A stretch of 64,000 nt of DNA. Origin: Acrocarpospora corrugata. Lineage in GTDB: Bacteria > Actinomycetota > Actinomycetes > Streptosporangiales > Streptosporangiaceae. The notes under the pieces are model-generated. The model made no database searches. It saw only the letters and a list, made by a program, of their open reading frames with translations, and was not told the origin of the DNA. The translations under genes and the position numbers were made by a program. The stretch covers positions 1 to 64,000 of the forward strand of contig NZ_BLAD01000067.1 in NCBI RefSeq assembly GCF_009687845.1. The letters are read 5' to 3'. This document shows, in pieces, positions 37,605 through 46,425 of this stretch. Position 1 is the first letter of the stretch. Every line of letters starts with the position of its first letter.

Positions 37605-37931
37605 ATGGCACTGGTGATACCCGACGTCATGGAAGAAAGCTGTGCGACCCGGCAGGCGCTGGAGCGGCTGGCCGCCAAATGGCGCGTCCTGCTCATCTAC
37701 GGACTGCTCGCCGGCCCGCAACGCCACGCCGACCTACGCCGAAGGCTGCCCGGCATCACACAAAAGGTCCTGACCGAGACCCTGCGCGGCATGGAAGACG
37801 ACGGCCTGGTCGAACGCCGAGTCCTCAAGGACACCGCTCCCCAGCATGTCGAATACGCCCTTACTCCCCTCGGCAAAACGTTGCAGGAACCGCTCTCAGC
37901 GATCTGCGCGTGGGCGGTGGAACACGCTTAG
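37605..37931 (+). CDS. HxlR-family transcriptional regulator
   Basis: 108-aa winged-helix regulator with the typical Cys near the N-terminus (EESCATRQALERLAAKW) and LRRRLPGITQKVLTETLRGMEDDGL as the recognition helix and wing. Such proteins often sense electrophiles or redox through that Cys. ATG 37605 follows GGGGGA; an earlier in-frame start at 37509 would run through the operator. It is divergent from the MBL/hydrolase pair, whose substrates may be reactive compounds. Confidence 0.93.
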   Translation: MALVIPDVMEESCATRQALERLAAKWRVLLIYGLLAGPQRHADLRRRLPGITQKVLTETLRGMEDDGLVERRVLKDTAPQHVEYALTPLGKTLQEPLSAICAWAVEHA

Positions 37932-37964
37932 CCCCACTAAGCGGGCCGACCTGGACGGAGTGCG

Positions 37965-40900
37965 GTGCGATTTCGACGGCGTACCACGAATGAATTGCGC
38001 GTATCCGTTACCACGCGCATCCAGCAGGCCGTGGCGGCCGATGACGGTTCCCGGGTCCTGTCGGAACAAGCCATGGCCGAGGTACGGACGCTGTGGTCGG
38101 CGGCGGCCACCGCCCGGGGAATGGACGTCGACACGGTCACGGTCGTCGCGCTTTTCCACTGGGTCAGATACGCGATGTTCCACTCCGGGGACGCCAGCGA
38201 CCTGGCCATCGCCTTGGAGCTGTACGCCGAAATCCAGAAGGTCGCGCCTGAACTGGTCCCACCCGAAGTGGCCGAGGCACTGGAACCTGAGTACGACCCG
38301 GACGTGTTCGCCGACGTGGGCGTCACCCTCTTCCAGGAATTCCAGCGCACCGGCGACGCATCCCACCTGGACAACGCGCTCCTGGCCTTCCGGAGGGCCG
38401 TATCGGACAGTCCATCGGGCGACCCGATGTTGCCCGTGCGCAAGTGGAAGCTGAGCACCGTGCTCCGCACCCGGCTCGACCTTCAGGGCCGGCAGGGCGA
38501 TCCCGCGGACCTGGAGGAGGCCGTGCGGCTGGGGCGAGCGGCCGCGGCGGAGATCCCGGCCGGTGACCCCGACCGGGCCCCCTGCCTGTCCAGCCTGGCG
38601 CTCACGCTGCGCAGCCGCTTCGAGCGCCACGAAGCCGCCGGCGACATCGAGGAGGCGGTGCGCACGGCCCGGGCCTCGGTCGCCGAGGCCGCGCCGGGGC
38701 ACCCGGCCAGGGGCGTCGTCCTGTTCACTCTGGTTCTGACCCTCCGCAGCCGGGCCGACGCGGGCGACGACGACGAGATCATCGCCGCCTGCCGGGAATC
38801 GGCGGACCTGTTCGAACCTGGCTCCCCGGACCAGCTGAAGGCCCGACTGATTCTCGGCCAGAGCCTGTACGACAGGTTCACCCGCCTGGCCCGGGACGAC
38901 GATCTGGACGAGGCCATCCGGGAACTCACCCCCGCGCTCGGGCCTGACCCCGTCGATCGGCCCGTCCGGGTGGTAGCGCTGCTCGCGCTCGGTCTGGCCC
39001 GGAGCGCCCGGTTCAAAAGGACCGCAGAGCCGGGCGAGGAGAGCGCCGCGATCGAGGCGCTCCGGGCGGCCGAGCAGGCCCTGCCGCCAGGGGACGAATC
39101 GCGCGGCCTCGTGCTGTCCACCCTGGGAAGTCTGCTGTTCAGCCGGTTCCGGCAGGCCGGGGACCCCGCCGACCGCCAGGCGGCGCTCACCGCGTTCCGC
39201 GACACGGTCCAGGCCACCCCGGCCGGTGACGCGCGGCTCGCGGACCGCCTCGCCGAACTCGGCTCCCACCTGCAGATGAGCTACGAGGAGACCGGCAGCC
39301 TCGCGCACCTCGACGAGTCGATCCACGCGTACCAGGACGCGCTGGCGCGGCCAGGAGATCACGACCGGGTGCGAAGCCTGGGCATGCTGAGCACCTCGCT
39401 GCGGCTGCGGTACGAACTCGCCGGTGACGCGGCCGATCTGGACGCGGCGGTGAGCCTCGGCCGGGCGGCCCTGACGGAAGAGGCCACCGATCCGCTTTCC
39501 CGGCTGACAGCACTGAACAGCCTCGGAAACGCGCTCATGACGTCCGCGGACACCGATTCCGGCGGCCGGAGCCTGGATGAGGCCATCGCGGTCCACCGGG
39601 TCATGCTCGCGGAATCACAGGCCGGCCAGCCGCTGCGCGCGTACCCACTGATGAATCTGGCCAACGGACTGCGCGCCCGGTACGAACGGGACGGAAACCC
39701 AGCGGATTTGGACGAGGCGATCCTGCTCGGGAGGCAAGGGCTGGCCTTGGAGACGCCACTGCCTGATCGTCCCGCCGCCATCGCCGGTCTCGGTTTCGCG
39801 CTGCTCCAACGCCACTCGCACACCGGCGATGAGGGCGACCTGGCGGAGTCGATCGATCTGCTGCGTGCGGCGCTGCGCGTCTGCCCGCCCGAACATCCGG
39901 TGCGAGCCCGCCTCCACCTCATGAGCGGGCTGGCCCTGCACGCCCGTTTCACCGTCACCCGCGCCCCGCACGACCTGCGCGAGGCGGTGTCGGCGTGGCG
40001 GCAGGCGGCCGGCATCGCGACCGGTGACGTCACCACGCGCCTGCGCGCCGCCAGGACCTGGGCCTTCGCCGCGACCGAGGAGGCGGACGCGGAACTCGCG
40101 GTCGACGCCTACGCGGCGGCGGTCGGCCTGCTGCCGCTGCTGGCCTGGCCCGGCCTGGATCGCGGCATCCGGGAGGAAAGGCTCAGCCAGGGGCACGGCC
40201 TGGCGAGCGAGGCCGCCGCGTGGGCCATCATGGCGGGCCGGCCCGATCGGGCGTTGGAACTGCTTGAGCAGGGGCGTACCGTGCTGTGGGCCCAGGATCT
40301 GCGGGTGCGCGCCGATCTGAGCGCGCTGCGGGAGGCTGAACCCGACCTGGCCGCCCGGCTTGATCATGTTCGGGCGCGACTCGATGGGGGATCGGCGGAG
40401 CGGCAGGCCGCCACCACGCGCAGGCGGCTGGTCGAGGAGTGGGACGAACTCGCCCGGCAGGTGTCGGAGTTGCCGGGGTTCGAGCGGTTCCTGCGGCCGT
40501 ACTCCGCCGCCGAACTCTGTGCCGGGGCGAGCGGGGGGCCGGTGGTGGTGGTGAACGTCAGCCGGTTCCGATGTGACGCCCTGGTCGTCACCACCGGTGG
40601 CGTCGAGGTCGTGCCGCTGCCCCGGCTCACCGAGGAGGACGTCGTCGAACGGGCGAATCTCCTGCTCTACGGACTGGAATGGGCCAGCGCCCGGTTCGTG
40701 TTGCGTGACACGTTCACCGCGATGCTCGCCTGGCTGTGGGAGGCGGTCGCCGAGCCGGTGCTGTCCTTTCCGGCTATCGCCGAAGCCCCGGCGGCCCGGT
40801 TGTGGTGGTGCCCGACCGGCGCCCTGACCTTCCTCCCGCTGCACGCGGCTGGCCTGCGCGCGCCCGACTCGGTTCCCGACCGGGTCGTCTCCTCCTATAC

Positions 40901-41558
40901 GCCGTCGCTCGCCGCGCTGGTGCGCGCCGGGAACAGGCCACCCGCCCCGCCGGTACGGCGTTGCGTGGTCGGCGTCTCCGAGTACCGCGCAGACGCCTAT
41001 CCGGAGGGTCGGCCGTCCCGGCTTCCCGGTGTCGCGGCGGAGGTGGCGCAGGTCAGCGCGCTCCCTGGCGGCGCGACCGTGCTGCGGGACGGTGAGGCCA
41101 CCCGGGAGGCGGTGCTCAGGCTGCTCGCCCGGCACGAGTGGTCGCACTTCGCCTGCCACGGCCGCCAGGACCTGCGCGACCCCGCGAAAGGCGCGCTGTG
41201 CCTGTACGACGGGCCGCTGCCCGTACTGGAGATCGCGGAGCAGCGGTTGCCCCACGCCGAACTGGCCTACCTGTCGGCTTGCAGTACCGCGATCGGCGGC
41301 GGCGGGGTACCGGATGAGGCCGTGCATCCGGCGGCGGCCCTGCAGGTCGCCGGGTACCGGCATGTCATCGCCACCCTGTGGCCGATCGCCGACCACACGG
41401 CACGGGCGGTCGCGGGCGACTTCTACACGCGCCTCGGCGGCTCGGCCCCGGGTTCAGCGGAGGTGGCCCATGCCTTGCACGGAGCCGTGAACGCCTTACG
41501 CGCGGCCCATCCGGACATGCCGGAAATCTGGGCCCCGTACCTCCATATTGGTCCCTGA
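37965..41558 (+). CDS. TPR-CHAT protein (caspase-like putative protease)
   Basis: 1197-aa cytosolic protein. Residues about 60-730 are a long run of degenerate TPR-like helical repeats, each with a DLDEAI-type helix (for example DLEEAVRLGRAA, DLDAAVSLGRAAL, DLDEAILLGRQGL). The C-terminal third is a CHAT domain with the caspase-type dyad: His1065 in FACHGRQDL and Cys1106 in YLSACSTAIG, both intact. CHAT proteins are clan CD peptidases found as effectors in several defence and regulated-death systems, with TPRs acting as sensors or scaffolds. No obvious partner gene is adjacent. GTG 37965 is the track start; the true start could be a few codons later. Confidence 0.88.
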   Translation: MRFRRRTTNELRVSVTTRIQQAVAADDGSRVLSEQAMAEVRTLWSAAATARGMDVDTVTVVALFHWVRYAMFHSGDASDLAIALELYAEIQKVAPELVPPEVAEALEPEYDPDVFADVGVTLFQEFQRTGDASHLDNALLAFRRAVSDSPSGDPMLPVRKWKLSTVLRTRLDLQGRQGDPADLEEAVRLGRAAAAEIPAGDPDRAPCLSSLALTLRSRFERHEAAGDIEEAVRTARASVAEAAPGHPARGVVLFTLVLTLRSRADAGDDDEIIAACRESADLFEPGSPDQLKARLILGQSLYDRFTRLARDDDLDEAIRELTPALGPDPVDRPVRVVALLALGLARSARFKRTAEPGEESAAIEALRAAEQALPPGDESRGLVLSTLGSLLFSRFRQAGDPADRQAALTAFRDTVQATPAGDARLADRLAELGSHLQMSYEETGSLAHLDESIHAYQDALARPGDHDRVRSLGMLSTSLRLRYELAGDAADLDAAVSLGRAALTEEATDPLSRLTALNSLGNALMTSADTDSGGRSLDEAIAVHRVMLAESQAGQPLRAYPLMNLANGLRARYERDGNPADLDEAILLGRQGLALETPLPDRPAAIAGLGFALLQRHSHTGDEGDLAESIDLLRAALRVCPPEHPVRARLHLMSGLALHARFTVTRAPHDLREAVSAWRQAAGIATGDVTTRLRAARTWAFAATEEADAELAVDAYAAAVGLLPLLAWPGLDRGIREERLSQGHGLASEAAAWAIMAGRPDRALELLEQGRTVLWAQDLRVRADLSALREAEPDLAARLDHVRARLDGGSAERQAATTRRRLVEEWDELARQVSELPGFERFLRPYSAAELCAGASGGPVVVVNVSRFRCDALVVTTGGVEVVPLPRLTEEDVVERANLLLYGLEWASARFVLRDTFTAMLAWLWEAVAEPVLSFPAIAEAPAARLWWCPTGALTFLPLHAAGLRAPDSVPDRVVSSYTPSLAALVRAGNRPPAPPVRRCVVGVSEYRADAYPEGRPSRLPGVAAEVAQVSALPGGATVLRDGEATREAVLRLLARHEWSHFACHGRQDLRDPAKGALCLYDGPLPVLEIAEQRLPHAELAYLSACSTAIGGGGVPDEAVHPAAALQVAGYRHVIATLWPIADHTARAVAGDFYTRLGGSAPGSAEVAHALHGAVNALRAAHPDMPEIWAPYLHIGP

Positions 41559-41569
41559 ACGCCCCAGGG

Positions 41570-42337
41570 CTAGCCGACGGGAAATAGAGGCCAGCCGGCC
41601 GTGAGGCCGCCGTCCAGGACGATGGTCTGGCCGGTGAGGTAGGAGGCTTTGTCGGAGCCCATGTAGAGGACGGCCGCGGCCACCTCCTCCGGCTTGCCGG
41701 GGCGGTGCATGGGCAGGACGGAGTTGACGGCGTCGCGGGTGTCGTCGCCGCCGGTGAAGTTCTCGTACAAGGCGGTCTGGGTGAAGCCGGGCGCGATGGC
41801 GTTGACGCGGATGCCGTGGGCGGCGCCTTCGAGCGCGGCCGCCTTGGTGATGCCGACGACGGCGTGCTTGCTGCCGACATAGAGAGTTGCGTCGGGAAAG
41901 CCCATCACCCCGTACGTGGAGCTGACGTTGACGATGCTGCCACCGCCCTGCGGCAGCATGGCGCGGAACTCGTGTTTCATGCTCAGCAGCGTGCCCAGGA
42001 CGTTGGTGTCGAAGACGGCCGCGTAGCTTTCGTCGGTGATGTCCGTGACCGGTCCCGGGGTGCCCGCGGTGCCGGCGTTGTTGACCGCGATGTCCAGTTG
42101 CCCGAAACGTTCGACGGTGCGATCGATGAGTTGGCTCATGTCCTTGTCGCGGCGTACGTCGGCCTGGACGAACTCGGCCTGCGCACCGAGCTTGCCCAAC
42201 TCGTCGGCGAGTTCGACGCCGGCGTCCTCGTGCCGTCCGGAGACGACGAGGTTCGCGCTCTCGCGAGCGTAGGCGACGGCCACGGCACGACCGATGCCGG
42301 TGAGCGCGCCGGTGACGAGAACCACAGGAGTGGCCAT
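41570..42337 (-). CDS. SDR family oxidoreductase
   Basis: 255-aa short-chain dehydrogenase with cofactor motif TGALTGIG, NNAGTAG, catalytic Ser in VNVSSTYG and the Tyr-Lys pair in YVGSKHA. ATG 42337 follows AGGGAG at good spacing; the frame extends upstream into coxS but that is a shadow. It begins 2 nt after the small Fe-S subunit gene, so it is the last gene of the molybdenum hydroxylase operon and may process the same substrate. Confidence 0.93.
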   Translation of the reverse strand: MATPVVLVTGALTGIGRAVAVAYARESANLVVSGRHEDAGVELADELGKLGAQAEFVQADVRRDKDMSQLIDRTVERFGQLDIAVNNAGTAGTPGPVTDITDESYAAVFDTNVLGTLLSMKHEFRAMLPQGGGSIVNVSSTYGVMGFPDATLYVGSKHAVVGITKAAALEGAAHGIRVNAIAPGFTQTALYENFTGGDDTRDAVNSVLPMHRPGKPEEVAAAVLYMGSDKASYLTGQTIVLDGGLTAGWPLFPVG

Positions 42338-42339
42338 GA

Positions 42340-42837
42340 TCAGCTCCCTTCGGATGTGGGCGAACGGTCGGATGCGGGCGGGCAGTCGGTCGCGGCGCGC
42401 ATGATCGCGCGCCGGATGGGTTCGTAGCCGGTGCACCGGCAGATGTTGGACTCGACCAGGCGATCTACGAGTTCTGGATCGTCGCCGATGGATTCCAGGG
42501 CCCCGGCGGCGATCATCAGGAACCCGGGAGTGCAGAAACCGCATTGCAGGGCATGCTCGGCGGAAAAGGCCCTCTGCAGCGGATGCGGTTCCCCGTCCGG
42601 CCCCGCCAGCCCTTCCACTGTCCGCACCGCCGCGCCGTCGCACTGTACGGCCAGCATCAGGCAAGCCCGGACTGCTTCACCGTCGACCAGCACCGTGCAC
42701 GCGCCGCAGACCCCGTGCTCGCAGCCAAGATGCGTGCCGGTGAGCCCGCAGTCCTCGCGCAGCGCGTCAGCCAGGACCCGGCGCGGTTCCACGTCGAGCG
42801 GATAGTCGTCCCCATTGACCGTGAGCGTGATGTTCAT
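42340..42837 (-). CDS. Molybdenum hydroxylase small [2Fe-2S] subunit
   Basis: 165-aa electron-transfer subunit of a xanthine oxidase/CO dehydrogenase-like enzyme. The plant-type cluster cysteines are in GCEHGVCGACTVLVDG and the second cluster in CGFCTPGFLM and NICRCTGYEPI. ATG 42837 overlaps the medium subunit stop (ATGA). It passes electrons from the Mo subunit to the FAD subunit. Confidence 0.95.
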   Translation of the reverse strand: MNITLTVNGDDYPLDVEPRRVLADALREDCGLTGTHLGCEHGVCGACTVLVDGEAVRACLMLAVQCDGAAVRTVEGLAGPDGEPHPLQRAFSAEHALQCGFCTPGFLMIAAGALESIGDDPELVDRLVESNICRCTGYEPIRRAIMRAATDCPPASDRSPTSEGS

Positions 42838-43838
42838 CGCAGACCTCCTTCGGGTTCGGCATGCGACCGCCAGTCCGCCACCGCCTGGCGGAGCGTCCGG
42901 CCGACCAGAACCGCGATGACCTGGCGCCGGTATTCCGGGTCCGCATAAGGCTCGTCGACCGGCGCGGCGTCCTCGTCGGCGGCGGCGCGACCCGCACGGG
43001 CGAACGGATGGTCGGCGGGTAGGCGGTTGCCCGCGAGGTCTGCGTCGCCGAATGGATGGTCGACGGGCTGGTGGTCCCCCGCTAGGGCCGCGTCGGCAAA
43101 CGGATGGTCGTTGGCCGCCGACACATCGGCGCCGATCAACACCCGCTCGGCGGCGCGGGCGCGCACCGGCCGGTCGGCGCAGTTGGCCAGCCCGATCCGC
43201 GCGTCGACGATCAGCCCGTCGTGTACGGTGACCGCCGCCGCCACGGCCACTTGAGCGAAGCAGAAATGCGTCCGCCGATGTTCGACGAAACCCACCCCCG
43301 TGGAGCCCCCCAGCAGCGGAAACCGTACCGAGGTGATGATCTCGTCAGGCGCGCGTGCCGTCTGGAGTGGGCCGAGGAAGAAGTCACGGGCCGCGATCTC
43401 GCGTACCCCACCGGAGCTTCGCACTTCGATCACGGCGTCCAGCGCCACGGCGATGGCGCACCATTCCGACGCGGGATGCGCCCACGCGATGCTGCCCACC
43501 AAGGTTCCCCGGGTACGGATGGGCGGATGGGCGATGTTGACGACGGCATTCGCGCAGAGTCGGCCGAGCGGCCCCGGCACTGCCTGCGGCGACTCGAAGA
43601 CCTGGTGTCGGACGAGAGCGCCGACCCGCACAGTGCCGTCGTCCAGACCGATACGGTCGAGCCCGGCGACGTGGTTGATATCGACCACCAAATCCGGACA
43701 AATCCGCCGCATGTGCATCTCAAGGATCAGGCTCTGGCCGCCGGCGAGAACCCGGACGTCGCGCCAAGTGTCCCCGAGGGCGTCCACGGCTTCTCGCACT
43801 GTGTGCGGCGCGACGTAGTCGAAGGCGGCGGGCTTCAT
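42834..43838 (-). CDS. Molybdenum hydroxylase FAD-binding medium subunit
   Basis: 334-aa CoxM/xanthine dehydrogenase FAD-subunit. The FAD motifs VLAGGQSLILEMHMR and HPPIRTRGTLVGSIAWAHP are present, and the CO-DH-type C domain follows. Residues about 243-291 carry an insertion of three 16-residue units each starting DHPF, directly before the conserved DPEYRRQVIAVLVGR end. ATG 43838 overlaps the large subunit stop (ATGA). Confidence 0.93.
   Translation of the reverse strand: MKPAAFDYVAPHTVREAVDALGDTWRDVRVLAGGQSLILEMHMRRICPDLVVDINHVAGLDRIGLDDGTVRVGALVRHQVFESPQAVPGPLGRLCANAVVNIAHPPIRTRGTLVGSIAWAHPASEWCAIAVALDAVIEVRSSGGVREIAARDFFLGPLQTARAPDEIITSVRFPLLGGSTGVGFVEHRRTHFCFAQVAVAAAVTVHDGLIVDARIGLANCADRPVRARAAERVLIGADVSAANDHPFADAALAGDHQPVDHPFGDADLAGNRLPADHPFARAGRAAADEDAAPVDEPYADPEYRRQVIAVLVGRTLRQAVADWRSHAEPEGGLR
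42966..43109 (-). repeat. 48-bp tandem repeat (three units) within the medium subunit gene
   Basis: On the plus strand GGATGGTCG starts at 43006, 43054 and 43102, exactly 48 bp apart; neighbouring units are roughly 75% identical by eye. In protein order the units begin DHPFADAAL, DHPFGDADL and DHPFARAGR. The frame is kept, so the expansion lengthens a surface loop instead of breaking the gene. Confidence 0.9.
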
Positions 43839-46147
43839 CAGGCCTCCTCGTACTTCGGCGCGCGCGCCGCCCGCCAGACGACATCGGGCGTGAGCGGCAT
43901 CTGCAGCAGATCCGGATCGGCGATCTGGAGCGCGTCGGCGACGGCGTTGACGATCGCCGCCGGACTGCCGATACAGCCCGACTCGCCCGCCCCTTTCGCG
44001 CCCAGCGGCGTGCTGGGACTCGGCGTGCAGGTGTCCTTGATCTCGATGGGCGGGATCTCGCTGGCGGTGGGGACCAAGTAGTCCAGCAGGCCGTTGGCCA
44101 TCAGGGGCACCCCATCCTCGCCGTACGGGATGCCTTCGTACAAAGCCTGACCGATCCCCTGCACGGCCGACCCGAACGCCTGCCCACGCACCACCGCAGG
44201 ATCGAGCACGACTCCGGAATCGTCGACGGCGACCAGCCGCAGAACCCGGACGACGCCAAGTTCCGTATCGATCTCGGCGACGGCGGCGTGAGCGCCGAAC
44301 GGGAACCCCATGCCCGACTCGAATCGCTCGTGCACCCGAAGCGGGCCAGTCGCCTTCACAAGCTCGGTCAGATCCATGCCAGCCGAGCCATCCCGGACGG
44401 GGTAAAGCGTGCCGCCGGACCATTCGACCTCCTCGACCGGCACCCCCCACAGCTCCGCCGCCCGCTCGCGCGCCCGCTCCGCGAACAGCAAGGCGGCGTT
44501 TTGCAGGGCAGCCCCATCCACCTGCGCCGACCGGCTCGCGAACGAGCCCAGCCCTTCGGGCTGCGCGTCAGTGTCACCTTCGACCAGCCGGACCCGGTAC
44601 TCATCGACGCCGAGGGTCCTGGCCACCAGCGCCGGAAATGTCGTCTCATGGCTCTGCCCGCTGGAGGCCGCACCGCAGTGCGCGATGATCGCGCCATCCT
44701 CATCCGCTTCGACACCGGCGAAATCATGCAACCCGCCCGGTTCTCCGCCGGAACGCTCGACGTAACAGGCCAGGCCGATACCCAGCGGCAGCGCGTCCGG
44801 CCGCGCCCGCCGCCGCGCCTGTTCGGCCCGCCAGGCGTCATACCCGATGGTCTCCAGGGCGAGTTCGAGCGCGGCGGCATAGTTCCCGCTGTCGTAGCGC
44901 CTCCCCGTCGGAGTCTGGTATGGAAAGCTCTCCGGCGGAATGAGATTGCGCCGCCGCAACTCCGCCGGATCAAGCCCCAACCGCCGCGCCAGCACGTCCA
45001 TCGACCGCTCCAGGGCCGCCGTCGCCTCCGGCCGCCCAGCACCACGGTACGGATAAGTCACCATCGTGTTGGTCAGCACCGACCGCACAGTGGCATGCAC
45101 CCGCGGCGTCATGTACGGCCCGGTCGCCATCCAGGCCGTCTGCATCGGCAAACCCACCCCGAGATGGGGATAAGCGCCCACATCCGCATCGATCTCCAGC
45201 TCGTACGCGAGCAACCGCCCATCCTCGTCGGCCGCGAGCCGAACCCGCTGATCCTGCCCCCGCCCCCGAGTGGCGACACTCATGGACTCCATCCGATCCT
45301 CGATCCACCGCACCGGCCGCCCAAGTTTCACCGCCAGAAAGACCACCGCGACATACTCGGGAAAGGTCGCACTCTTCGACCCGAACGCACCCCCGGTATC
45401 GGGCACCACCACCCGCACCCGCTCGGCCGGCCAGCCCAGCGACTTGGCCAGTTCGAGCCGCAACCGATGCGGCATCTGATGCCCCGACCACACCGTCAAC
45501 CGCCCGTCCTCCGGCACGGCCAGGATGGTCCTGCACTCCATCGGCGTGGGCAACAGCAACTGCTGGCGATACCGCGCCTCCACCACGGCCGCCGCCCGCC
45601 GCCACACCACCTCCTCGATCGGCTCACCCGCCGTCCCACGAAACGCGACGTTGCTCAGCCCGTCGAACAGCGAAACCGAGTCGGCCGCACCGGCGGCGGG
45701 CGTGACCACGGCAGGCAGCGGATCGATCCGATAGGTGACCTCAGCCGCCCCGTCCTCGGCCCGATAGCGGTCCTCCCCGAGGACGACCGCGACGGCCTCT
45801 CCCGCGTACCGCACCCGGTCCTTCGCCAGCGACGGCCACTCACGCCCGTTGACCGCGTCCTCGGTGGACAACTTCGCGAGCATCGTGCGCGGCACCGGCG
45901 GCAGATCCTGAAGATGCGCGGCCTCGTTCGCGCACACGGGCAACTCCGACAGATCCGCTGCCGACCAGGCCCCCACCACTCCCGGCACCTCCCGGGCGGC
46001 CGAGCAGTCCACCTCGCGTATGAGGCCGTGCGCGACCCGGCTTCTGACGAACGCCGCGTCCAGACAGCCCGGCACCACCAGGTCGGCGACATACCGGCCG
46101 TGGCCGGTGAGCAGTCGCGCGTCCTCGCGTCTGGTCCATAGCTTCAC
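43838..46147 (-). CDS. Molybdenum hydroxylase large molybdopterin-binding subunit
   Basis: 769-aa catalytic subunit of the xanthine dehydrogenase/aldehyde oxidase/CO dehydrogenase family. Motifs: RYVADLVVPGCLDAAFVRS, DTGGAFGSKSATFPEY at the cofactor site, GAASSGQSHETTFP, and GAKGAGESGCIGSPAA with the catalytic Glu. The AYxCSFR loop of true form I CO dehydrogenase is absent, so this is a form II or aldehyde/purine-type hydroxylase of unknown substrate. It heads the L-M-S-SDR operon with ATGA couplings. A Mo-cofactor maturation gene of the XdhC/CoxF type is not seen here. Confidence 0.93.
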   Translation of the reverse strand: MKLWTRREDARLLTGHGRYVADLVVPGCLDAAFVRSRVAHGLIREVDCSAAREVPGVVGAWSAADLSELPVCANEAAHLQDLPPVPRTMLAKLSTEDAVNGREWPSLAKDRVRYAGEAVAVVLGEDRYRAEDGAAEVTYRIDPLPAVVTPAAGAADSVSLFDGLSNVAFRGTAGEPIEEVVWRRAAAVVEARYRQQLLLPTPMECRTILAVPEDGRLTVWSGHQMPHRLRLELAKSLGWPAERVRVVVPDTGGAFGSKSATFPEYVAVVFLAVKLGRPVRWIEDRMESMSVATRGRGQDQRVRLAADEDGRLLAYELEIDADVGAYPHLGVGLPMQTAWMATGPYMTPRVHATVRSVLTNTMVTYPYRGAGRPEATAALERSMDVLARRLGLDPAELRRRNLIPPESFPYQTPTGRRYDSGNYAAALELALETIGYDAWRAEQARRRARPDALPLGIGLACYVERSGGEPGGLHDFAGVEADEDGAIIAHCGAASSGQSHETTFPALVARTLGVDEYRVRLVEGDTDAQPEGLGSFASRSAQVDGAALQNAALLFAERARERAAELWGVPVEEVEWSGGTLYPVRDGSAGMDLTELVKATGPLRVHERFESGMGFPFGAHAAVAEIDTELGVVRVLRLVAVDDSGVVLDPAVVRGQAFGSAVQGIGQALYEGIPYGEDGVPLMANGLLDYLVPTASEIPPIEIKDTCTPSPSTPLGAKGAGESGCIGSPAAIVNAVADALQIADPDLLQMPLTPDVVWRAARAPKYEEA

Positions 46148-46285
46148 AGCGGACCCCCAGAGCCGGACCCGACCTATTGCCGCGATAGCGCTCGTCCGAC
46201 GTTAAATAGTTCGGAGCGGAGTTATGCGCACAGCCTACCATCTGACCTGCGAAAACTCCGTTGACGCGAATTTTGGAGAGGCTCG

Positions 46286-46318
46286 GTTCACGTTAGAGAA
46301 ATCCTTTGTTCCGGCGGA
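46286..46318 (+). promoter_or_regulatory. PHO-box-like repeat upstream of the phytase-like esterase
   Basis: GTTCACGTTAG (46286-46296) and GTTCCGGCGGA (46308-46318) start 22 bp apart, twice the 11-bp unit of Streptomyces PHO boxes. Only the first unit matches the GTTCACC-type core well. Phosphate control would suit a phytase-like product, but the match is weak. Confidence 0.25.
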
Positions 46319-46425
46319 ATTCTCTTTACCGTGCCGGTCGTTTAGGGTCGCTTCAGTCGGAGGTCTTCTGGCGTCAGTAAGTTCAGGCTCGCTGACTTGA
46401 TCCTGAATGCACGAAAGGCACGCCG

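Noticed and set aside
43838-46147. Form I carbon monoxide dehydrogenase
   Set aside because: The AYxCSFR active-site loop is missing, so CO oxidation is not supported; kept as a molybdenum hydroxylase of unknown substrate.
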